Positions 17,312 to 26,616 are shown, counted from the first letter of the stretch. The stretch is DNA of 64,000 bases from Sulfurospirillum arsenophilum NBRC 109478 (GCF_000813345.1 NZ_BBQF01000002.1:496001-560000); one strand, 5' to 3'. Numbers and translations are program-made. The notes: generated by a model not told the origin, from the sequence alone.

Positions 17312-17728
17312 TTATTGGTTAATAATGTACGTTAAAACATCACCTTTTTCAAGCGCACTTCCCTCACGCGCAAACACATCGTTAAAATTACGTCTTAGCC
17401 ACTTTTCGACCTCAGCAACATCGGTAAGTCGAGCAGCATTTGCGGATGGTGCAAGGGCTGTGATAGGCTTGTTGGTATTGACATTTTGCCCACCGTTTTT
17501 GAGATTGGTTGAGTGACAGGTGGTACAACTCATCTCGCTTCCTTTTTTCCCCGTGTGTTTTGAAACAAAAATTGCCTCACCACGCTTGGCATCAAAGCCC
17601 GCAAAATTTGGATTTTGAGCTTTTGCTTCCGCGCTTAATTCGTTCATGTAGGTTTGCATAGGCTCATTAAACGCTTTGGCATTGAGTAGTGTCAGTGTCA
17701 GTAGTATAAAACAGAGTGTTTTTTTCAT
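17312..17728 (-). CDS. SHP-type monohaem cytochrome c (DUF1924)
   Basis: 138 aa. A signal peptide is followed by one haem c site (SCTTCH) at mid-protein and conserved segments FDAKRGEAIF, ALAPSANAARLTDVAEVEKW and FAREGSALEKGDVL that define DUF1924, the Sphaeroides haem protein family. SHP proteins have an unusual haem ligand that leaves on reduction, letting them bind oxygen or nitric oxide. As first gene of the operon with DHC and cytochrome b561, it is the likely terminal reductase or ligand-binding component. The start lies just after a Shine-Dalgarno site caught in an inverted repeat. Confidence 0.85.
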   Translation of the reverse strand: MKKTLCFILLTLTLLNAKAFNEPMQTYMNELSAEAKAQNPNFAGFDAKRGEAIFVSKHTGKKGSEMSCTTCHSTNLKNGGQNVNTNKPITALAPSANAARLTDVAEVEKWLRRNFNDVFAREGSALEKGDVLTYIINQ

Positions 17729-17736
17729 GGTTAACT

Positions 17737-17780
17737 CCTAAATTGATACTGAAATCTTAGGATAACAGTGTCAATTTAGG
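17737..17780 (-). promoter_or_regulatory. Long inverted repeat enclosing the Shine-Dalgarno of the SHP gene
   Basis: On the coding strand CCTAAATTGACACTG (17780-17766) and CAGTATCAATTTAGG (17751-17737) are complementary except at one position, with a 14-base gap. The downstream arm ends in TTTAGGAG, the ribosome site for the ATG at 17728. It may be an operator for the adjacent response regulator or an RNA hairpin hiding the ribosome site. It could also overlap a promoter, as TTGACA lies within the upstream arm. Confidence 0.6.
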
Positions 17781-17803
17781 ATTGACGTTTCCTTTACACT
17801 TTC

Positions 17804-17815
17804 TTTACATGTAAA
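17804..17815. repeat. TTTACATGTAAA palindrome after the stop at 17819
   Basis: Exact copy, 3 bases beyond the stop of the prp-adjacent regulator (minus strand). Confidence 0.9.
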
Positions 17816-17818
17816 GAT

Positions 17819-18769
17819 TTAGAGAAGATCAGTTCGCGGCTCAAACGGTGAGATATTGTTTAAAAACAGAGGCCCATACGGTGTCTGCTTTTCGATGTCA
17901 TAGTAACAATCAATCAGTGTTTTGTCGGAGACGATGGCTCCTTTAATGATACGAAGAATTTTTGCGGCATCGGTTCGAAGAATATGGTTTGGCGCTTGAG
18001 AAGCAGAAGTAAAATAGCGATGCATACGGTAAATCAGCTTTTTGTTTTGAATCTCAACGATAAGCGAGTCAATAGGCATTTTAAAAAACATAAAATTTTG
18101 TTTGACATTGATGGAGATGTACGCTGTATCCATCCCGTATACCTTTGTAGAATGCGAGTCAAAGAAATAGAGGCTTTTGTTGTAGTTGTCATAAAAGGTA
18201 TCGTGCATCAGCTCTAAGATTTGTATCTTTTCATTTTTTGTGTAAAAATTACCTATACGTGAAAAAGAAAAACGCAAAAGTGATTCGATGGAGTACCACT
18301 CGGTTGATTCAAACGCATAATTAGAAATCTGATCATACCGCAATTTTTTAAGTTCAACCGCTTCGGCGGAAATAACCCGTTTATAGGGAGTTGGCACAAC
18401 CTTATCTCTATACGCAGGCCCAGGAAACTGCGGATGAATCACAAAGCGATCTTGCGCCTCTTTATCTAAAATATACCGAAGCCCACCCTCATACCCTTGA
18501 TCGATAATGCGTATCTCATCTTTAGGAATATGTTCCAACATATCTTCAAAATCAACCCCGTTACACTCACTTTCCCAAATGGTAGCAGGATAGCGAAAGA
18601 ATTTTGAAATGGAGATTTTAACCTCAGCAGACGGCTCTTTGGTGACCAGCCTGTCGATCCATGCGGTCAAGGTCCTGCGGTCTTTGTTAATGATGGAAGC
18701 AAACTTAGAAATACTCAGTCCCGAACGGTTGTAAATAGCAACTATCTTATCGATGGCGTTATCGTACAT
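17819..18769 (-). CDS. Putative regulator of the methylcitrate genes, unknown family
   Basis: 316 aa from the ATG at 18769. The frame's first GTG at 18778 lies inside the ribosome site AAGGTGAG. Residues about 5-60 look like a helix-turn-helix (IVAIYNRSGLSISKFASIIN, then KDRRTLTAWIDRL). The remaining 250 residues match no domain I know and lack PrpR-type, GntR or sigma-54 activator motifs. It is divergent from prpEBCD across a 160-base spacer containing four GTAC-type sites. Inference: it senses a propionate-derived metabolite such as 2-methylcitrate and controls the prp genes. Confidence 0.6.
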   Translation of the reverse strand: MYDNAIDKIVAIYNRSGLSISKFASIINKDRRTLTAWIDRLVTKEPSAEVKISISKFFRYPATIWESECNGVDFEDMLEHIPKDEIRIIDQGYEGGLRYILDKEAQDRFVIHPQFPGPAYRDKVVPTPYKRVISAEAVELKKLRYDQISNYAFESTEWYSIESLLRFSFSRIGNFYTKNEKIQILELMHDTFYDNYNKSLYFFDSHSTKVYGMDTAYISINVKQNFMFFKMPIDSLIVEIQNKKLIYRMHRYFTSASQAPNHILRTDAAKILRIIKGAIVSDKTLIDCYYDIEKQTPYGPLFLNNISPFEPRTDLL

Positions 18770-18783
18770 TGAGCTCACCTTTT

Positions 18784-18916
18784 AGTACTTTTTTTATCCA
18801 TTTTGTATGAAAATTGTACGAGTTTAGCATCTATGTCTAAAAATTGTTTTAAAAAATCAAAACTAGTACACTGAATTAAACCTTAAGTCGTTATATAATT
18901 GTTCAAAATTTGTACT
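18784..18916. promoter_or_regulatory. Repeated AAAnnnGTAC sites in the prp control region
   Basis: AAAATTGTAC (GTAC 18816-18819), AAACTAGTAC (18866-18869) and AAATTTGTAC (18912-18915) share one pattern. A fourth, inverted site has its GTAC at 18785-18788. They flank both promoters and are candidate binding sites for the divergent regulator. Confidence 0.45.
18894..18899 (+). promoter_or_regulatory. -10 element (TATAAT) of the prp operon
   Basis: A perfect TATAAT lies 36 bases before the prpE start. Upstream is AT-rich without a clear -35 box, as is normal for sigma-70 promoters in this group. Confidence 0.65.
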
Positions 18917-18929
18917 ATAGGAGATCCAC

Positions 18930-20840
18930 GTGTCATCGAAGTATGAGTCAACCTACAAAGAATCCATTGAAAACCCAGAGAAATTTTGGGCACAAGCGGC
19001 GACGAAAGTCCATTGGTATCACCAATGGGATAAAGTCTTAGATGTAGTCGATAACCACTATAGATGGTTTGTTGGCGGGTGCATGAACAGCTGTTACAAT
19101 GCGCTGGATTTGCACATAGATAACGGTAGAGGTGACCAACTTGCCATTATCTACGACTCACCTGTTACAGATACCAAAAAGACTTATACCTATAGAGAGC
19201 TTCGTCAAAGAGTCTCTAAAACCGCTTCCATTCTTGTGAACAAAGGTGTGGTAAAAGGGGATCGTGTTGTCATTTATATGCCGATGATTCCTGAAGCAGT
19301 CATCGCCATGCTCGCATGTGCACGTATTGGTGCTATTCACTCTGTTGTCTTTGGTGGATTTGCAGCGCACGAACTAGCCACTCGAATTGACGATGCCAAA
19401 CCACGCGTCATCATCAGTGCCTCGTGCGGTATCGAAATCAGTAAGCTCATCAAATACAAACCTCTTTTGGATGAAGCGATCAAACAATCAACCCATAAAC
19501 CAACCACCTGCCTTATCTGGCAACGTCCGCAAGAGAGAGCCAATATGCTTCCATGGCGTGACATTGACTGGGAAGTCGAAGAGGAAAAAGCAGGCTTGGT
19601 CGAGTGTGTCCCTGTGGATGCGACTGATCCTCTCTACATTCTTTACACTTCTGGAACAACGGGTAAGCCTAAAGGTGTTATCCGCTCCAATGGCGGTCAC
19701 TCGGTTGCCATGAAATGGTCGATGGACAATGTTTATAACGCCAAACCGGGCGATGTCTTTTGGGCAGCCAGTGATGTGGGTTGGGTCGTAGGACACTCGT
19801 ACATCGTCTATGGTCCACTCATGAATGGCTGTACCACCGTCGTTTATGAAGGAAAGCCTGTACGAACGCCAAATCCAGGAGCTTTTTGGAGAGTCTGCGA
19901 TGAGTACAAAGTCAATATTCTTTTCGCAGCACCTACCGCATTTCGTGCGATCAAAAAAGAAGACAGCCAAGGCGAATGGGTTAAAAAATACGACCTCAGC
20001 TCCCTAAAAAGCATCTTTCTTGCGGGTGAACGCTGTGACAGCGATACGCTTGAATGGATCACTAAAATTACCAATAAACCAGCCATTGATCACTGGTGGC
20101 AAACCGAAACGGGTTGGGCAATTGCCGCCAATCCTATGGGACTTGATCCGATGCCTATAAAAGCGGGTTCTCCAACTAAGCCTATGCCAGGGTTTAACCT
20201 CAAAGTCCTCGATGAACAAGGTAAAGAGTGTAAACCAAACCAACTGGGCAACTTGGTACTCAAACTCCCTCTTCCGCCTTCATGCTTAATGAGTATTTGG
20301 TCGGATGACACACGCTATAAAAAATCTTACCTTAGCTTTTACCCAGGCTACTACCTCACAGGCGATAGCGGCTACATCGATGAAGATGGTTATGTGTGGG
20401 TTATGGGTAGGATGGATGGCGTTATCAACGTCGCAGGACACCGTCTCTCTACGGGTGAAATGGAAGAAGTCATCTCCAAACATCCCGATGTGGCTGAGTG
20501 TGCGGTTATCGGTGTGGATGATGAACTTAAAGGTGAAGTGCCGATGGCATTTGTCGTTTTAAAAGATGGCATCGAGCGCGATCATCGCTCCATTGCTGAT
20601 GGTGTGGTGCAATTGGTACGTGAAGAGATCGGTGCGGTTGCGGCACTTAAACTGGCTACCGTGATCGAAAAACTTCCTAAAACACGTAGTGGTAAGATAC
20701 TAAGAGCTACCATGCGTTCCATGGCGGATGGTAAAGAGTGGAGTGTTCCCTCCACCATTGAAGATGAAAGTGTACTACCTGAAATTCAAAAATCAATCGA
20801 AAAACTGGGATACCCAATCCCTAAAAAAGGAAAAAAATGA
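18930..20840 (+). CDS. prpE: Propionate--CoA ligase
   Basis: 636-aa ANL-family enzyme that activates propionate to propionyl-CoA via an adenylate. Visible are the AMP-binding P loop [19 protein letters not shown], the WWQTETGW core, the hinge [20 protein letters not shown], and the C-terminal catalytic Lys in [11 protein letters not shown], a known acylation target. The start is GTG, with AGGAG seven bases before it. It is first in prpEBCD and overlaps prpB by 4 bases. Only about half alike by eye to the acetate enzyme at 33055; the prp context supports propionate. Confidence 0.93.
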   Translation: MSSKYESTYKESIENPEKFWAQAATKVHWYHQWDKVLDVVDNHYRWFVGGCMNSCYNALDLHIDNGRGDQLAIIYDSPVTDTKKTYTYRELRQRVSKTASILVNKGVVKGDRVVIYMPMIPEAVIAMLACARIGAIHSVVFGGFAAHELATRIDDAKPRVIISASCGIEISKLIKYKPLLDEAIKQSTHKPTTCLIWQRPQERANMLPWRDIDWEVEEEKAGLVECVPVDATDPLYILYTSGTTGKPKGVIRSNGGHSVAMKWSMDNVYNAKPGDVFWAASDVGWVVGHSYIVYGPLMNGCTTVVYEGKPVRTPNPGAFWRVCDEYKVNILFAAPTAFRAIKKEDSQGEWVKKYDLSSLKSIFLAGERCDSDTLEWITKITNKPAIDHWWQTETGWAIAANPMGLDPMPIKAGSPTKPMPGFNLKVLDEQGKECKPNQLGNLVLKLPLPPSCLMSIWSDDTRYKKSYLSFYPGYYLTGDSGYIDEDGYVWVMGRMDGVINVAGHRLSTGEMEEVISKHPDVAECAVIGVDDELKGEVPMAFVVLKDGIERDHRSIADGVVQLVREEIGAVAALKLATVIEKLPKTRSGKILRATMRSMADGKEWSVPSTIEDESVLPEIQKSIEKLGYPIPKKGKK

Positions 20841-21724
20841 GTATGATCAGCGCAGGAGCTACTTTTAGAAAAGCGGTTAAAGAGAATCATCCGCTTCAAA
20901 TCGTCGGTGTCATCAACGCCTACAGTGCGATGCAAGCAGAGCGTGTTGGTCATAAAGCCCTTTACCTCAGTGGTGCAGGCGTTGCAAATGCCAGCATCGG
21001 ACTACCCGATCTTGGTATGACTAACCTAGAAGATGTCTGCATTGATGTTAGACGCATCACAAGCGCAAGCTCATTACCTCTACTAGTCGATGCGGACACG
21101 GGTTGGGGTGGAGCTTTTAACATCGCTCGCTCCATCAAAGAACTTACCCGTGCAGGTGCGGCGGCATGTCACATTGAAGACCAAGTGGCACAAAAACGTT
21201 GCGGTCATCGTCCCAATAAAGAACTTGTCAGCAAAGAAGAGATGTGTGATCGCATTAAAGCTGCAATGGATGGCAAAATTGATGATGAGTTTGTCGTTAT
21301 GGCACGCACCGATGCTCATGCTATGGAAGGTCAACAAGCCGCCCTTGAACGTGCTCAGGCATACGTTGAAGCGGGTGCTGACATGATCTTTGCAGAAGCC
21401 ATTCATACACTTGAAGAGTACAAACAATTTACCAAAATCATCAAAGTACCTGTGCTTGCCAACATCACCGAATTTGGTCAAACACCCTACTTTACATGTA
21501 AAGAGTTAGAGTCCGTTGGCATCTCTATGGTGCTCTACCCACTCTCAGGTTTTCGTGCGATGAATCAAGCAGCCTTAACCGTCTTTAAAGACATCTTGAA
21601 AAATGGCAGTCAGAAAAATTCGATCCCGCTCATGCAAACGCGTACAGAGCTTTACGACATGTTGAACTACCACGCTTTCGAAGAAAAAATAGACGCTCTG
21701 TTTACATGTAAAGATCAAAAATAA
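20837..21724 (+). CDS. prpB: 2-methylisocitrate lyase
   Basis: 295 aa of the ICL/PEP mutase family. The signature KRCGH with catalytic Cys lies in [19 protein letters not shown]. Metal-binding acidic residues are in [11 protein letters not shown], and MARTDAHA is also conserved. It splits 2-methylisocitrate into pyruvate and succinate. Translation is coupled to prpE through an ATGA overlap. Two TTTACATGTAAA copies lie within the gene (21491 and 21701), read as FTCK; the second pairs with a copy just after the stop. Confidence 0.93.
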   Translation: MSMISAGATFRKAVKENHPLQIVGVINAYSAMQAERVGHKALYLSGAGVANASIGLPDLGMTNLEDVCIDVRRITSASSLPLLVDADTGWGGAFNIARSIKELTRAGAAACHIEDQVAQKRCGHRPNKELVSKEEMCDRIKAAMDGKIDDEFVVMARTDAHAMEGQQAALERAQAYVEAGADMIFAEAIHTLEEYKQFTKIIKVPVLANITEFGQTPYFTCKELESVGISMVLYPLSGFRAMNQAALTVFKDILKNGSQKNSIPLMQTRTELYDMLNYHAFEEKIDALFTCKDQK

Positions 21725-21739
21725 TCGTTTACATGTAAA
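21701..21739. repeat. Paired TTTACATGTAAA copies at the prpB end
   Basis: One copy lies in the last codons of prpB and one 3 bases after its stop (21728-21739), giving a possible 12-bp hairpin with a 15-base loop. It could reduce read-through into prpC. Confidence 0.75.
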
Positions 21740-21745
21740 CATTTC

Positions 21746-21814
21746 TGCCAACACCGTTGGCAAGCTTCAGTGCCCCAGTGGCTAACGTAGGTAAAGGAGC
21801 TTTGCTTCTTTACC
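21746..21814 (+). ncRNA. Three-hairpin intergenic element, copy 1 (prpB-prpC spacer)
   Basis: Read along the prp transcript: P1 is TGCCAAC/GTTGGCA (21746-21762). P2 is GCC/GGC with loop CCAGT (21772-21782). The linker TAACGTAG follows. P3 (21790-21814) has outer stem GGTAAAG/CTTTACC, inner stem AGC/GCT and loop TTT. The same architecture with different stem bases recurs at 46369-46436 and 41368-41421. It could be a structured leader, processing site or dispersed repeat; the function is unknown. Confidence 0.6.
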
Positions 21815-21845
21815 GTGTGAGAATGAAAAGTATAAAGGATAAAAA

Positions 21846-22973
21846 ATGGAAGCAAAAGAGAAGAAAAAAACGGGTGGACTCGCAGGTGTTGTTGCAGGTC
21901 GTTCTGCTATTTGTACCGTAGGAACGGGGCATGGGCTTAACTACCGAGGTTATGACATCTACGATCTTGCGCAAAATGCAACTTTTGAAGAGGTCTCTTA
22001 CCTTTTAACCAAAGGCGTTTTACCAACGCAAAGTGAGCTTGAAACCTATAAAAAAGAACTTATAAAAGCACGTGCATTACCAGAAGCACTCAAAGTGGTT
22101 CTTCGCACACTGCCTAAAAATGCTCATCCGATGGATATTATGCGCACAGGCTGTTCAACACTGGGTTGTTTAGAGCCAGAAGCCGATGATTTTAGCGATC
22201 AAGATGCAAAAATTACGCGTTTGATGGGCATTTTCCCTTCCATCTTACTTTACTGGCATCATTACCACATCAATGGCAAAGAGATCGATACGAACAGTTC
22301 ACAAGATACCATCGGTGGTTATTTCCTCGAAAAACTACACAACAAACAACCAAGCGAACTGTGGATCAAAGCGATGCATGTCTCATTGATTCTCTACGCA
22401 GAGCATGAGTTTAATGCCTCAACCTTTGCGGCACGCATTGGCGCTTCTACGCTCTCCGACATCTTCTCCGCAATTACAGGCGCTATTGGCGTCCTTAGAG
22501 GACCATTGCATGGAGGGGCGAATGAAGCGGCAATGGAGCTTATCTCAGAGTATAAAACTGCCTCTGAAGCGACAAAAGGTATTCATGCCAAACTGGAAGC
22601 AAAAGCAAAAATCATGGGCTTTGGTCACCGCGTTTACGTCAGCAACGACCCACGTAACATCGTTATCAAAGAGTGGTCACGTAAACTCGCAGACGATGTG
22701 GGCAATACAAACATTTTTCCCATTTCAGAAGCCATTGAAAAAGTAATGTGGGATGAGAAAAAACTCTTTCCAAATCTTGATTTTTACAGCGCTTCAACGT
22801 ACCATTTTATGGGTATCCCCACAGCGTACTTTACGCCTATCTTTGTCATGAGCCGAACAGCAGGTTGGGCAGCACACGTGGTCGAACAACGCGGTGATAA
22901 CAAACTCATTCGCCCAAATTCAGAGTACATAGGACCCGAGAACAGAGCCTATGTTGACATTAAAAACAGATAA
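21846..22973 (+). CDS. prpC: 2-methylcitrate synthase
   Basis: 375 aa of the citrate synthase family. It condenses propionyl-CoA with oxaloacetate. The active-site His residues lie in GPLHGGANEAAMEL and MGFGHRVYV, and the catalytic Asp region is in LDFYSASTYHFMGIP. The length suits the short methylcitrate synthases rather than the hexameric citrate synthases of about 430 aa. AAAGGA lies six bases before ATG. A 121-base spacer with a hairpin element separates it from prpB. Some citrate synthase activity is possible. Confidence 0.92.
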   Translation: MEAKEKKKTGGLAGVVAGRSAICTVGTGHGLNYRGYDIYDLAQNATFEEVSYLLTKGVLPTQSELETYKKELIKARALPEALKVVLRTLPKNAHPMDIMRTGCSTLGCLEPEADDFSDQDAKITRLMGIFPSILLYWHHYHINGKEIDTNSSQDTIGGYFLEKLHNKQPSELWIKAMHVSLILYAEHEFNASTFAARIGASTLSDIFSAITGAIGVLRGPLHGGANEAAMELISEYKTASEATKGIHAKLEAKAKIMGFGHRVYVSNDPRNIVIKEWSRKLADDVGNTNIFPISEAIEKVMWDEKKLFPNLDFYSASTYHFMGIPTAYFTPIFVMSRTAGWAAHVVEQRGDNKLIRPNSEYIGPENRAYVDIKNR

Positions 22974-22986
22974 TTAAAGGAACACT

Positions 22987-24441
22987 ATGAGTACAGATAT
23001 GGGTATTTTAGATACCAAGCGACCAGAATTTGATCCACTTTTAACGGACATCGCACGCTATGCTTCTGAATTTGCCATTAAAAGCGATGATGCTTACGAT
23101 ACAGCGCGTTACTGTTTGATGGACACCCTAGGATGTGGGCTTTTGGCCCTTAAATTTCCTCAATGTACCAAACTTTTAGGACCTGTGGTTCCAGGGGCTT
23201 CTATGCCACAATTAGGTGCAAAAGTACCGGGTACTTCGTACCAACTCGATCCTGAGCGTGCCGCATTTAACGTGGGTGCGATGGTACGATGGCTTGATTT
23301 TAACGACACATGGTTAGCCGCTGAATGGGGACATCCTAGCGATAACTTAGGCGCCATTTGGGCGGTGGGCGATTACATCAGCCGTCGCAATATCAGCGAG
23401 GGCAAAGCACCCCTTAAAGTCAAAGACATTTTAACTGCGATGATCAAAGCGCATGAAATTCAAGGTATTTTAGCGCTTGAAAATTGCTTCAACAAAGAAG
23501 GTATGGATCACGTTCTTTTAGTCCGTGTAGCTTCCACGGCTGTTGCTGCAGCAATGCTTGGCGGAACGTTTGAAGAGATCAGAAATGCTGTCTCACATGC
23601 ATGGGTCGATGGTGGAGCACTTCGTTGTTATCGCCATGCGCCCAATACAGGTTCTCGTAAATCATGGGCTGCAGGCGATGCCAGCAGTCGTGGTGTGAAT
23701 CTTGCCCTTAAAGCACTCGCAGGCGAGATGGGTTATCCTTCCGCTCTCAGTGCAAAATTTTGGGGTTACGAGGATGTCAAAATGGGCGGGAAGAAACTCA
23801 CCATTCCACAACCATTTGGCAGTTACGTGATGGAGCAAGTGCTGTTTAAAATCAGCTTCCCAGCCGAATTTCACGCCCAAACAGCGGTTGAGTGTGCAGT
23901 AAAACTTCATAATGAAGTCAAAGAGAAACTTGATACCATTGAAAAAATCGTCATTACCACTCAAGAGTCAGGTCATCGCATCATCAACAAAGTAGGCCCT
24001 CTAGCAAATCCAGCCGATCGTGACCACTGCATTCAGTATATGGTCGCCATTCCACTGATTTATGGTACCTTAGTAGCAGAACACTATGAAGATCTTTATG
24101 CAAACGATCCTCGTGTCGATAAACTTCGCGATAAAATGGAAGTTGTTGTGGACGCGCGTTACACCAAAGAGTACCTTGAAGCCGATAAACGCTCCATAGC
24201 CAATGCCGTGCAAATCTTCTACAAAGATGGTAGCAAAAGCGAAAAAGTCGAAGTCGAGTACCCCATCGGACATAAACGAAGACGCGTCGAGGGCATTCCT
24301 CTTTTGATCTCAAAATTCAAACACAATCTAGCAGGAAGACTCAGCCCAAAACAGTGTGCAACCATAGAAAGAGCATGTGAAAATCAAGCAACTCTAGAAG
24401 CCATGAATTTTAACGAATTTAGTGATCTCTTTGCACTTTAA
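22987..24441 (+). CDS. prpD: 2-methylcitrate dehydratase
   Basis: 484 aa of the MmgE/PrpD family, matching the usual PrpD length. Conserved segments include [54 protein letters not shown] and [13 protein letters not shown]. It dehydrates 2-methylcitrate to 2-methyl-cis-aconitate; hydration to 2-methylisocitrate would need an aconitase encoded elsewhere, as no acnD or prpF is here. The start is 13 bases after prpC with AAAGGA. Last gene of the operon, followed by a terminator. Confidence 0.93.
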   Translation: MSTDMGILDTKRPEFDPLLTDIARYASEFAIKSDDAYDTARYCLMDTLGCGLLALKFPQCTKLLGPVVPGASMPQLGAKVPGTSYQLDPERAAFNVGAMVRWLDFNDTWLAAEWGHPSDNLGAIWAVGDYISRRNISEGKAPLKVKDILTAMIKAHEIQGILALENCFNKEGMDHVLLVRVASTAVAAAMLGGTFEEIRNAVSHAWVDGGALRCYRHAPNTGSRKSWAAGDASSRGVNLALKALAGEMGYPSALSAKFWGYEDVKMGGKKLTIPQPFGSYVMEQVLFKISFPAEFHAQTAVECAVKLHNEVKEKLDTIEKIVITTQESGHRIINKVGPLANPADRDHCIQYMVAIPLIYGTLVAEHYEDLYANDPRVDKLRDKMEVVVDARYTKEYLEADKRSIANAVQIFYKDGSKSEKVEVEYPIGHKRRRVEGIPLLISKFKHNLAGRLSPKQCATIERACENQATLEAMNFNEFSDLFAL

Positions 24442-24448
24442 GCGCTAA

Positions 24449-24471
24449 GAAGCCCTTTTCAAAGGGGCTTC
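24449..24471 (+). terminator. Terminator of the prp operon
   Basis: GAAGCCC/GGGCTTC stem extended by TTT/AAA pairs around a three-base loop, then a T-rich stretch. It begins 8 bases after prpD. Confidence 0.85.
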
Positions 24472-24522
24472 TTCTTCCCAAACGCTTATTAACATTTCTA
24501 ATGTACAATAGCATATCTCGTT

Positions 24523-24533
24523 TTTACATGTAA
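24523..24533. repeat. TTTACATGTAA copy merging into the lipoprotein ribosome site
   Basis: TTTACATGTAAGGA ends nine bases before the ATG at 24543, so the right half of the palindrome contributes to the ribosome site. Confidence 0.8.
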
Positions 24534-24542
24534 GGACTTTTT

Positions 24543-25025
24543 ATGCGTACACTTATGACGACTCTCCTTCTGTTTGCAACATTTATGTTCAGTGGTTGTG
24601 CCCCAAAAGAGGTTAATTTAGCAACCATCAACCCCGTTTTAAGTCCCGCACCCAACCAAATTATTGCTATCTATGATCCTGATCGAGATACGATTATGTT
24701 TCATGAGTTCTCACTTAAAAATGCTGTTTTGGTAGAGCAAACGTGGGGCAAAGTCTTACCCTTTCGAGTCGAGTTTATGGATATGTGGGTTACAGGCTTG
24801 GGGCATGATCTTCGTCGTCTCACCAATGGAAATGCAGAAACCATCAAAGATGCTCTCATGTATGATGCAGGATTACAGGGAATGCAGACATTACATGTAA
24901 ACCAAAAAGATTACATCATCAACTACGAATTTGCTCGAGATATGGTGACTGCCATTGATCGCTACGAAGAGAAAATTAAACGCTATGAGAGAGACCGAGA
25001 ATTTCCCTATCTTCTAAGACGTTAG
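24543..25025 (+). CDS. Hypothetical lipoprotein
   Basis: 160 aa. The N-terminus is a lipoprotein signal with lipobox FSGC (Cys at residue 19). The mature protein has no recognised domain; it contains IIAIYDPDRDTIMFHEF and ends in a charged, probably helical segment (RYEEKIKRYERDREF). It stands alone between the prp terminator and a PhnA-like gene. An internal ATTACATGTAAA copy at about 24890 is read as LHV. Envelope location is well supported; the function is not. Confidence 0.65.
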   Translation: MRTLMTTLLLFATFMFSGCAPKEVNLATINPVLSPAPNQIIAIYDPDRDTIMFHEFSLKNAVLVEQTWGKVLPFRVEFMDMWVTGLGHDLRRLTNGNAETIKDALMYDAGLQGMQTLHVNQKDYIINYEFARDMVTAIDRYEEKIKRYERDREFPYLLRR

Positions 25026-25092
25026 TGGCTGTTTAGCTCTTTTTGAGGCGTGAAATGGCATACTCATAGGAAATAAACTAAAGAGAGATACG

Positions 25093-25431
25093 ATGCAACT
25101 ACCTGCTTGCCCTAAATGTAACTGTGAATATACCTATGAAGATGGTGAAATGATCATCTGTCCTGAATGCGCCCACGAGTGGTCTAAAAATGCTGCTTCA
25201 AACGAAGAGAATACATCTGTCATCAAAGATGCACACGGCGCTATTTTAGCGGATGGTGATACCGTTGTGGTCATAAAAGACCTTAAACTCAAAGGCTCTT
25301 CTGCGGTGATTAAAGGTGGTACAAAAGTTAAAAATATCCGTTTAAACTATGAGAGCGACCACAATCTTGACTGTAAAGTCGATGGTATCGGTGCGATGGG
25401 GCTTAAATCGGAATTTGTTAAAAAGGCTTAA
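25093..25431 (+). CDS. YjdM/PhnA-like zinc-ribbon protein
   Basis: 112 aa. A zinc ribbon lies in the first 30 residues ([12 protein letters not shown]...CPECAHEW), followed by an SH3-like PhnA domain with [17 protein letters not shown] and a C-terminal [15 protein letters not shown]. This matches YjdM, formerly called PhnA, and its length. Despite the old name it is not phosphonoacetate hydrolase, and its cellular role is uncertain. The stop overlaps the azlD end by 4 bases on the opposite strand. Confidence 0.85.
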   Translation: MQLPACPKCNCEYTYEDGEMIICPECAHEWSKNAASNEENTSVIKDAHGAILADGDTVVVIKDLKLKGSSAVIKGGTKVKNIRLNYESDHNLDCKVDGIGAMGLKSEFVKKA

Positions 25432-25751
25432 AGCACTTTTTGAATAAGTACCATATAAACCAGTGTTGCGATAAAAATGCTCAGAAGCGCATTTTTAAAC
25501 TTTACATGTAAAGCGATCGCAACACAAACCCCAATGATTTCTGCCAAACCATACGGGTAACTTTCCCACTTTACATCTTTAAGCGCATAAAACACTAAAA
25601 TGACCATAATCATCAAAGGCATGTTGAGTTCAATGTACTTAATCAATGGCGATGGTTCACGGGTACGAAAAAGTAAAAACGGAATAATGCGCGTAGCATA
25701 TGTCGCTAAAGTGGCAACAATAATGCTTCCAATGATGTAACTACTTTCCAT
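25428..25751 (-). CDS. azlD: AzlD-type branched-chain amino acid transport protein
   Basis: 107 aa from the ATG at 25751, chosen because AGAGGAG lies 8 bases before it; the longer reading from 25784 would run far into azlC. Four hydrophobic helices, with [12 protein letters not shown] typical of AzlD. With AzlC it forms a small exporter of branched-chain amino acids or similar compounds in the inner membrane. The gene overlaps azlC by 11 bases. The TTTACATGTAAA at 25501 is read as LHVK. Confidence 0.85.
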   Translation of the reverse strand: MESSYIIGSIIVATLATYATRIIPFLLFRTREPSPLIKYIELNMPLMIMVILVFYALKDVKWESYPYGLAEIIGVCVAIALHVKFKNALLSIFIATLVYMVLIQKVL

Positions 25752-26415
25752 TTTCCATACTCCTCTTAAAAACAACCAATACAAATGCAGCGGCGCAAAG
25801 TGATAAAATCAGCATCTTTTGCGGTGGAAATAAAATCATGCCAAACAACCCAATAATGAGTGCCACAAAAAAGGGCTTATGCAGTCTATTTTTCTTATAC
25901 AACTCAATGGAAAGCACCACAAAAAGAGCTGTCAATGAAAACTCGATGCCTTCATAATTAAAGGGCAGTATATTACCAAGCATAGCCCCCACAACACTTC
26001 CTATAATCCAATAACATTGGTTTAAAACGCTAATCAGTAAATAGGCTTTTTCGCGATTAACTTCCGGCACTTCACTGGTTTTCAAGAGTGCAAATGTCTC
26101 ATCGGTCAGACCAAAAATAAGATAATGCTTTTTCCATGAAAAACCTTTAAAGGTCGAAATCATTGAAAGACCGTAAAACGTATGGCGAAGGTTGAGCAAA
26201 AAAGTGGCGATGCCAATCTCTAAAATAGTCGCTTGTGAAGCAAAAAGCGTGAGCAGTAAAAACTGCCCCGAGCCCGCATAGATAAAAGCACTCATAAAAA
26301 AGGCGTAATACCACGGGATCAAAAGCTTTGAAAGCAGCAGTCCAAAAGCCATACCAAGAGGAATATAGCCCATCATAACAGGGATTGTGAGTTTAAAAAT
26401 TGTCAAAAAATTCAT
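25741..26415 (-). CDS. azlC: AzlC-family permease
   Basis: 224 aa with six to seven membrane helices. The family motifs MGYIPLGMAFGLLLSK, FIYAGSGQFLLLTLFAS and LNLRHTFYGLSM are present. Together with AzlD it is expected to export branched-chain amino acids, and possibly analogues. Upstream lies a TTTACATGTAAA copy and the end of a 56-aa membrane protein. Confidence 0.88.
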   Translation of the reverse strand: MNFLTIFKLTIPVMMGYIPLGMAFGLLLSKLLIPWYYAFFMSAFIYAGSGQFLLLTLFASQATILEIGIATFLLNLRHTFYGLSMISTFKGFSWKKHYLIFGLTDETFALLKTSEVPEVNREKAYLLISVLNQCYWIIGSVVGAMLGNILPFNYEGIEFSLTALFVVLSIELYKKNRLHKPFFVALIIGLFGMILFPPQKMLILSLCAAAFVLVVFKRSMENGK

Positions 26416-26424
26416 CTGTTTTCT

Positions 26425-26436
26425 TTTACATGTAAA
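26425..26436. repeat. TTTACATGTAAA palindrome between small membrane gene and azlC
   Basis: Exact copy, 2 bases after the small gene's stop (26439) and 9 bases before the azlC start. Confidence 0.9.
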
Positions 26437-26438
26437 GG

Positions 26439-26609
26439 TTATTTTTTGATGTAGCGATCCAGATACTTCTGCGTAGCATTCATATCGCTTGCCTTTTGCT
26501 GTAGCTCTTTTTTAGAGCTTGTATCTTTAGGAGTTATGTCACTAAAATAGAGCTGATCGATCGCGACAATAATCGCGACCAAGATCAGAAGAGGCACTAA
26601 AATGAGCAT
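26439..26609 (-). CDS. Small single-span membrane protein downstream of flgG
   Basis: 56 aa, found by reading the minus strand of the spacer. It begins MLILVPLLILVAIIVAIDQL, one hydrophobic helix of about 18 residues, followed by a charged tail (SSKKELQQKA...YLDRYIKK) that could be a coiled coil. The ATG lies 7 bases after the flgG stop, suggesting translational coupling, though no clear ribosome site is visible. A TTTACATGTAAA copy 2 bases after the stop fits the pattern seen at other genuine gene ends. Its position suggests a flagellar or basal-body accessory role. I know no named homologue. Confidence 0.6.
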   Translation of the reverse strand: MLILVPLLILVAIIVAIDQLYFSDITPKDTSSKKELQQKASDMNATQKYLDRYIKK

Positions 26610-26616
26610 TTTAAAC

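Noticed and set aside
19488-19970. 160-aa open frame on the minus strand inside prpE
   Set aside because: It lies wholly within a well-supported enzyme on the other strand, has no ribosome site, and its protein lacks recognisable domains. Many similar antisense frames in prpB, prpD, acs, uvrB and ppk were left out for the same reason.
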